A DNA stretch of 64,000 nt, from assembly GCF_017163935.1 (NCBI RefSeq), contig NZ_JABVZR010000002.1, forward strand, positions 2,170,001 through 2,234,000, in the 5' to 3' direction. The notes beneath the pieces are model-generated. The model ran no database searches, was not told where the DNA came from, and saw only the letters and a program-made list of their open reading frames with translations. The stretch comes from Novosphingobium terrae. GTDB lineage: Bacteria > Pseudomonadota > Alphaproteobacteria > Sphingomonadales > Sphingomonadaceae. Numbering within the stretch: position 1 is the first letter of the stretch; every line of letters begins with the position of its first letter. Positions 61,727 to 64,000 of the stretch are shown here, piece after piece. The translations under genes and the position numbers were made by a program.

Positions 61727-61904
61727 GCTGGTCTGTCGTCCTGAGAAGTCTGCCGGTGAGGCACGGTCCCCCTGTATGGGACTGCGCAGGCCAGCGCCAT
61801 CACCGGATCGCAAGGTTGGGAAATGACAATCTCGGGCCAATGTCACCCGGATGATAGGCCGGTTGCAGGAAGGGCACCACCGCAACCGGCCCGTGACGTG
61901 AAGA

Positions 61905-64000
61905 TCAGTACTTCACGCGCACATCCATCAGGAAGGAACGCGGCGGCAGGAAGTTGAACTGATCCGCCCCTGCGTAATAGGTCTGGCCATTGGTGACGAC
62001 GGTGCCGCCATTGGAGATGGCGGTGATCGCCCGGCTGTTGAACACATTCGATACGGTGGCACCGATGCGGAAGTGCTGGCCGATCTCCTGGCTCACCGCG
62101 AATTCGCCCGTGCTGTAGGGGCTGAGGCGATACATGCGGATGCCGGTGGTGGTGACCACGCTGGAGGACAGTTCGGTGGCATATTGCGGCCCGGTGAACT
62201 TCTGGCTGAAGGACACGCGCGTGCCGTGGTGGCGATAGATCAGTCCCGCCGCCGCCGTGCTGAAGGGCGCCTTGGCGATCTGCGCGCCCGTGGTACCGGA
62301 ATGGGCGTAGTTGTAGGAGCCATTGCCGAACAGCGTCAGCCCGGCGATGGGCATATAGGCCAGCTGGCCTTCCACGCCCTTGTAATGCACGCTGCCGATG
62401 TTCACCAGCGCGCCAGAAATCGCATTGGCTGAGGTATCGGTGGCGATCTTGTTGTTCACGTCGATCTTGTAGACATCGACATCGACCGAAACCTTCTTGC
62501 CATGCCACACCGAGCCCAGCTGATAATTGGTCGAGGTCTGGGGCTTGACCGAGGCCAGCGCCGTGCTCTGCTGCACGGAACTGCCGGTGCCGGTGGTCGG
62601 CGTGTAGAAACTGGAGAGATCAGGAACATACATGCCCTGAGCGTACTGGCCATAGACGGAAAGGTTCTGCACCGGCTGCCAGTTGATGGTGGCGAAGGGC
62701 AGGGTCTTGGTCCAGGTGTGCGAGTTGTTCGAGGGCGAACGGTTGGCGTCAGCATTGACCAGCGCGTTTACGCCGCGGTTGAAGTTCACATATTTCACAC
62801 CGGGCGTGACCGAGAGCGTGTCGGTGGGGCGGATTTCGAACTCGCCGAACAGCTGGAACTGGTCCCAACTGGAATTCTGCTCATACTTCAGGTTGGCCAT
62901 GGAGATCGAAGGATATTGCGACGTGGCAGCCGTACCCAGATTGGCCTTCTGGTCATAGCTGGGCTGGCCGGTCGTCCAGTCAAAATCCCAGGTGTGGCGC
63001 CAGCTGTTGGCATGCTCGTACCAGCCGCCCACCTTCACCTTGCCATATTGGAAGGTGTAATCGACCTGACCGATGTAGCCCAGAACGCGGTATTTGTTGA
63101 GCTTGTTGTAGCCCGGAACGTCATTGGGGGCAGTCACCGCCTTGTAGGGCGAAGCCGCCGTGCCGGCACCGGTAAAGCCGCTGACGACCGTGGTGGTGTT
63201 CCCCGAGAGCGTGTTGTTGGTGTAACCGTACATATAGGCACGGTTGTCCATCGAGAAACCGCTGCCCAGCTCGCTCTGCAGACGCAGGTACGAGAAGTCG
63301 GTGGTCTTGTCGGTGCGGTTGTACTTCCAGTAATCCTGCTTCGTCGGGTCGCTGCCCATGCCGTAATTCAGCCCATACTGGCCGATGTTGGAACTGGCCG
63401 CGCAATTGGTGGCCTTCAGCGTGGCCGCACCAGAGACCTGTACGCCGCAGGTGGCGCCCTTCAGCACGTCTGACTGATAGTAGAAGTTGCGGTTGTAGGT
63501 GCTCAGAATGGTCAGCGTGTTGTGTTCGCCGATGGGCACCACGCCCTTGAAGAACAGGTTCTTGGAATTGACCGGCGAATTGGTCAGCGCGCCGTCGGAG
63601 CGCAGATACTGCCCGGCCAGCACGAATTTGGCGCCGTTCAGACTGTCGATCTTGCCGCTCTGGATTTCGAAACGACCGATGGCGCTGTTCCAGTTGCCCA
63701 GCAGACCTTCAGCCTGAACGCCACGCTTGTCACTGACATTGCGCGAATACATGTTGAGATTGCCACCGTAAGTGGCCTGACCCAGCTGGCTGGCATTGCC
63801 CGGCCCGCGATCGACCACGATGGTTTCGATCGTGTCGGAGGGGAAAAAGGCGGTGGAGTGATGGGTGGGGTTGTTGGTGTCGGCAAAGGGGATCGAGTCA
63901 TAGGTGACGTTGTATTCGCCATCCTGAAAACCGCGGATCACCGCCTTGGTTTCGCCAAAGCCCAGACCGTTGCCGGTGCCGGTGATCGAGACGCTGGGCG
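61905..64000 (-). CDS. TonB-dependent receptor (N-terminus beyond window)
   Basis: At least 698 residues; the frame is open through the window end. Plug motifs: GETKAVIRGFQDGEYNVTYD, IETIVVDRGPGNASQLGQAT and YGGNLNMYSRNVSD; barrel to the C-terminal SFLMDVRVKY (terminal Tyr instead of Phe). Signal peptide and TonB box lie outside. The plug type (GFQDGEYNV, DSIPFADTNNPTHHS) groups with sphingomonad receptors for aromatic or metal-chelate ligands; no partner enzyme is visible. Confidence 0.9.
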   Translation of the reverse strand, partial: PSVSITGTGNGLGFGETKAVIRGFQDGEYNVTYDSIPFADTNNPTHHSTAFFPSDTIETIVVDRGPGNASQLGQATYGGNLNMYSRNVSDKRGVQAEGLLGNWNSAIGRFEIQSGKIDSLNGAKFVLAGQYLRSDGALTNSPVNSKNLFFKGVVPIGEHNTLTILSTYNRNFYYQSDVLKGATCGVQVSGAATLKATNCAASSNIGQYGLNYGMGSDPTKQDYWKYNRTDKTTDFSYLRLQSELGSGFSMDNRAYMYGYTNNTLSGNTTTVVSGFTGAGTAASPYKAVTAPNDVPGYNKLNKYRVLGYIGQVDYTFQYGKVKVGGWYEHANSWRHTWDFDWTTGQPSYDQKANLGTAATSQYPSISMANLKYEQNSSWDQFQLFGEFEIRPTDTLSVTPGVKYVNFNRGVNALVNADANRSPSNNSHTWTKTLPFATINWQPVQNLSVYGQYAQGMYVPDLSSFYTPTTGTGSSVQQSTALASVKPQTSTNYQLGSVWHGKKVSVDVDVYKIDVNNKIATDTSANAISGALVNIGSVHYKGVEGQLAYMPIAGLTLFGNGSYNYAHSGTTGAQIAKAPFSTAAAGLIYRHHGTRVSFSQKFTGPQYATELSSSVVTTTGIRMYRLSPYSTGEFAVSQEIGQHFRIGATVSNVFNSRAITAISNGGTVVTNGQTYYAGADQFNFLPPRSFLMDVRVKY

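Noticed and set aside
1..64000. CRISPR array or defence island
   Set aside because: No regularly spaced direct repeats and no cas, restriction or toxin-antitoxin genes were seen.

Overview
The window looks like a chromosomal segment of a GC-rich alphaproteobacterium of the Sphingomonadales (Sphingomonas/Novosphingobium type). The signs are five TonB-dependent receptors (TBDRs) in 64 kb, substrate-specific catabolic clusters each beginning with a receptor, a UrcA-family protein, a fused EIIA-HPr-EI phosphotransferase protein, and tight operons with ATGA/GTGA overlaps. The genus assignment is inference.

Region 1 (1-17 kb) is a patchwork. It holds a TBDR / alpha-beta hydrolase / secreted amidohydrolase operon, a scar region (about 3.5-4.4 kb) with a relic of an adenine deaminase and of an IS5-type transposase, a patatin-like lipase, a LysR / monooxygenase / MFS group, a second IS5-type relic, a 997-residue TBDR, a YgiB-YgiC-like pair, and PsiF and UrcA small exported proteins.

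Region 2 (17.5-29.4 kb) is an N-acetylglucosamine (nag) locus. A GntR/HutC regulator is divergent from a TBDR, followed on the minus strand by a TIM-barrel-like protein of unknown role, a HAD-phosphatase/CutC fusion, a NagB-II deaminase, the stump of nagA, nagF (EIIA-HPr-EI) and nagE (EIICB with an extra inactive-looking EIIB). The nagA gene is reduced to about 60 codons, so the deacetylase step must be encoded elsewhere or the pathway is broken.

Region 3 (30-42.6 kb) is an 11-gene purine catabolic operon transcribed leftward from a divergent LysR gene: AzgA-type permease, HpxW oxamate amidohydrolase, allantoate amidohydrolase, ureidoglycine-glyoxylate aminotransferase, PuuE allantoinase, HpxZ, OHCU decarboxylase, an FAD enzyme that probably is the HpyO-type urate hydroxylase, HIU hydrolase, guanine deaminase and adenine deaminase. 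Together they run from adenine/guanine and urate towards oxalate, ammonia and glycine. Xanthine dehydrogenase and the enzyme splitting oxalurate are not in the window.

Region 4 (42.7-59.1 kb) extends the purine theme: an MFS transporter, an exported nucleoside-hydrolase-like protein, an ankyrin / DUF1552 / DUF1592-cytochrome operon, an exported ADGF-type adenosine deaminase, a TBDR with an EF-hand-like loop, an 8-oxoguanine deaminase gene interrupted by an IS110-family element, and an NCS2 xanthine/uracil permease. The IS110 element has a long right noncoding end in which I find 8-base matches to both its target and its own end, as expected of a bridge RNA. A 13-base sequence is shared exactly by the promoter regions of the azgA/LysR pair and the adenosine deaminase, suggesting one regulon.

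Region 5 (59.1-64 kb) holds a LysR gene divergent from a short-chain dehydrogenase, a COG4705-type membrane protein, and a TBDR running off the window edge.
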